64,000 nucleotides of DNA from contig JAVBON010000014.1 of NCBI GenBank assembly GCA_031550525.1, positions 1 through 64,000 of the forward strand. Reading direction: 5' to 3'. The notes beneath the pieces are model-generated. The model saw only the letters and a list, made by a program, of their open reading frames with translations, had not been told where the DNA came from and searched no databases. The stretch comes from WRHT01 sp031550525 (GTDB lineage Bacteria; Desulfobacterota; Desulfovibrionia; Desulfovibrionales; Desulfovibrionaceae). The position numbers and the translations under genes were made by a program. Shown here piece after piece: positions 62,322-64,000 of this stretch (positions are counted from its first letter, which is position 1; each line of letters opens with the position of its first letter).

Positions 62322-63632
62322 ATGCCAGTTTTTTCCGACGCCACTTTGGCCTTTGGCAAGCTGATAATTACTTTTATCTGCATACTCGTAATGCTGCGCC
62401 TGCATGTCGCTTTATGGAAAACCATAGTTGCGGGTGGCATTGTAATAGCGCTGCTTACAGGCCTGCCTCTGGCCCAGTGGCCCGCGTTGCCCTTGCAAAC
62501 CCTTGCCAGTAGCGGTCTGATTATAATGGAGGTAATGCTCTTCGGCATTTTGCTGCTCTCGGGCATTCAGGAGGCCACCGGGCAAAGCAGGCGTCTGGTG
62601 GACGGGCTGGAGCGTTACCTGCACTGGCCGCGCATACGCCTTATTGTTTTTCCCGCCCTGGTGGGGCTGCTGCCCATGCCCGGCGGCGCGCTTTTCTCAT
62701 GCCCCATGCTGGATGCGGCGGCCCACGGGCTGAATATAAGCCCGCAGCGCAAAACACTTATAAATTACTGGTTCCGCCATATTTGGGAACTGGCCTGGCC
62801 CCTTTACCCCGGCTATATTCTGGTCAGCTCGCTTCTGGGCCTGCCTTTGCTTGCTCTGCTTAAGTATACAGCCCCGCTGGTGCTTTTCTCCTTTCTCACC
62901 GGCTGGTTTTTCTACATGCGCGATATAGATGTTACAACGCCCAAGGCCGCTCAGCCCGCGGAAGCGGCTGAAAAACGCGCGGGGCTGGGGCATTTGCTTT
63001 ATGAATCGCTCCCGTTAATCATAACAATCGGCGGCGCGGCTGTTTTTGGGTTCATTTTTGAAATTTCCGGGCTGCAATTGCCATCGCAGGCCTCTTTTAT
63101 GGCTTCTTTGACTTTGGCGATAATCGTGGCGGCCTGGCAGGGACGCGGCAAATTTAAAAAAAGCTTCCGCCAGATAGCCTTGAGCAAAAGCTCGCTAAAC
63201 CTGTTGCTGCTGGTTTATACCATATACTTGTTCAAAGACGTAATCGGGGCCAGCGGCATTGTTGGCGATATGAGCCATATAAGCGGCAACAGGTTGCTTA
63301 TATGCTCACTGTTCGTGCTGCTGCCGCTGGTTTGCGGCATGCTTACGGGCATTATGGTTGGCTACGTGGGAGCCTGTTTTCCCATACTCATCGGTATTCT
63401 GGCGGAAACCGGAATGCAGGCGGAAACCTTGCCGCTTATAGTGCTGGCCGTTATCTCCGGCAACGTGGGGCAGCTTATCACCCCTCTGCACGTGTGCATT
63501 GTGGTCTCCTGCCAGTATTACAAGGTACGGTTTATGGAGTTGTGGCGCAGCCTGCTGCCTGCTTTGGCCGTACAAATGTGCTATGGGGCATTGTGGGCGT
63601 TTTTTCTGTATGCGGTGGGGGCGCATTTTTAA
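62322..63632 (+). CDS. DUF401 family membrane protein
   Basis: 436-aa polytopic inner-membrane protein with about ten to twelve hydrophobic segments. LLPMPGGALFSCPMLDAAA, the HIWELAWPLYPGYIL segment and the repeated later GMLTGIMVGYVGACFPILIG match the DUF401 group of the ion-transporter-like superfamily. Function unknown; probably a permease. AGGA lies 7 nt before the ATG. Confidence 0.88.
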   Translation: MPVFSDATLAFGKLIITFICILVMLRLHVALWKTIVAGGIVIALLTGLPLAQWPALPLQTLASSGLIIMEVMLFGILLLSGIQEATGQSRRLVDGLERYLHWPRIRLIVFPALVGLLPMPGGALFSCPMLDAAAHGLNISPQRKTLINYWFRHIWELAWPLYPGYILVSSLLGLPLLALLKYTAPLVLFSFLTGWFFYMRDIDVTTPKAAQPAEAAEKRAGLGHLLYESLPLIITIGGAAVFGFIFEISGLQLPSQASFMASLTLAIIVAAWQGRGKFKKSFRQIALSKSSLNLLLLVYTIYLFKDVIGASGIVGDMSHISGNRLLICSLFVLLPLVCGMLTGIMVGYVGACFPILIGILAETGMQAETLPLIVLAVISGNVGQLITPLHVCIVVSCQYYKVRFMELWRSLLPALAVQMCYGALWAFFLYAVGAHF

Positions 63633-64000
63633 GAATGCACGCAGGCAAAGCCGCGACCATTTTGCAACAATTCCCATACTGCTAAAATAATACTGCCAGG
63701 CATGGCTCGGAGCGTTCCGGCGCCATGGCTTGCTTGCCTTTCAGCCATGCCCCAAAAACCTTTTATTGAGCTCACACAGCATCTGAGTATGCTTCTGTAG
63801 TGAGAAACGATCTCTGGCACGAGCCAAAAGCAGCGTAATGCCGATGCGCCCAGCCGGAATATTTTCTTGATCCCAATGCCGTTTTATTCTATTTTATTGG
63901 AGATGTGCCATATATTCAAAGTTGACTAGATTGATTTTATTTCATATTCAAAGAGCGCAATGTGAGCGGAACAAATAACAAGTGTCAGCAGCGGGAATAT
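63633..64000. other. 3' end of window, no clear gene
   Basis: On the minus strand an open stretch ending at 63753 reads HWDQENIPAGRIGITLLLAR ... ELNKRFLGHG, stop, faintly like the middle of a LysR-type regulator but without a start inside a conserved N-terminus. It may be a decayed fragment. The last 120 nt are AT-rich. Confidence 0.35.

Noticed and set aside
63629..63820. 63-codon minus-strand frame at the end of the window
   Set aside because: Overlaps the 3' end of the DUF401 gene; the LysR-like impression of the neighbouring frame is too weak to call a gene.
1..64000. tRNA or other stable RNA genes
   Set aside because: No convincing T-loop plus acceptor-stem pairing was seen in any intergenic region by eye; a covariance search could still find small RNAs.

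Overview
The window looks like chromosomal DNA of a Gram-negative, anaerobe-type deltaproteobacterium, most plausibly a gut- or host-associated member of the Desulfovibrionaceae. That is inference from gene content: lipid A genes with LpxI rather than LpxH, FolE2 instead of FolE, a NikR regulator with a Desulfovibrio-like operator nearby, hslU beside htrA, a chemoreceptor with a cysteine-rich PAS domain, a bacteriohemerythrin, and a CbiR-like cobamide enzyme. Base composition is moderate with heavy use of ATA isoleucine codons. One segment (about 53.0-56.4 kb) is clearly more AT-rich than the rest.

Layout. 1-1.8 kb: the str operon on the minus strand (rpsL, rpsG, fusA cut by the window edge). 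2.2-19.3 kb: a 2000-residue membrane-anchored alpha-2-macroglobulin, gltX, an M20 peptidase, cysteine synthase, hemerythrin, serine acetyltransferase, a chemoreceptor, pbpC and a cupin. 19.5-21.4 kb: methyltransferase, nikR, folE2. 21.9-25.5 kb: an Mla-type lipid ABC transport operon (STAS-permease, ATPase, MCE protein, lipoprotein) ending at a 20-bp perfect hairpin. 26.1-33.0 kb: CbiR-like enzyme, DHH phosphoesterase, GNAT, HtrA protease, hslU, tilS. 33.0-34.9 kb: two related long imperfect palindromes around a small coiled-coil protein, then a DUF3298-type lipoprotein. 35.2-42.3 kb: der, a glycosyltransferase, then ompH-lpxD-fabZ-lpxA-lpxI. 42.4-50.3 kb (minus): proB-proA and a YhaO/YhaN (SbcD/SbcC-like) pair. 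51.0-56.1 kb: the accessory locus described below. 56.5-63.6 kb: alpha-glucan phosphorylase, dut, argD, a second aminotransferase and a DUF401 membrane protein.

The most unusual region is 50.9-56.2 kb. A large unrecognised protein (868 aa) has a low-GC, about 90-residue C-terminal module. A second, diverged copy of exactly this module lies 0.9 kb downstream without any start codon (a silent cassette), fused to the 3' end of a second glgP-like gene. Each module copy is followed, about 10 nt away and convergently, by a gene for a small polytopic membrane protein. Three paralogues of that protein exist, each with a conserved consensus promoter placed so close to the ATG that the mRNA should be leaderless, and each followed by the same hairpin. 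The architecture recalls polymorphic toxin loci with orphan C-terminal cassettes and cognate membrane immunity proteins, but the families and the convergent layout are not ones I recognise.

No tRNA, rRNA, CRISPR array, insertion sequence or complete prophage could be supported.
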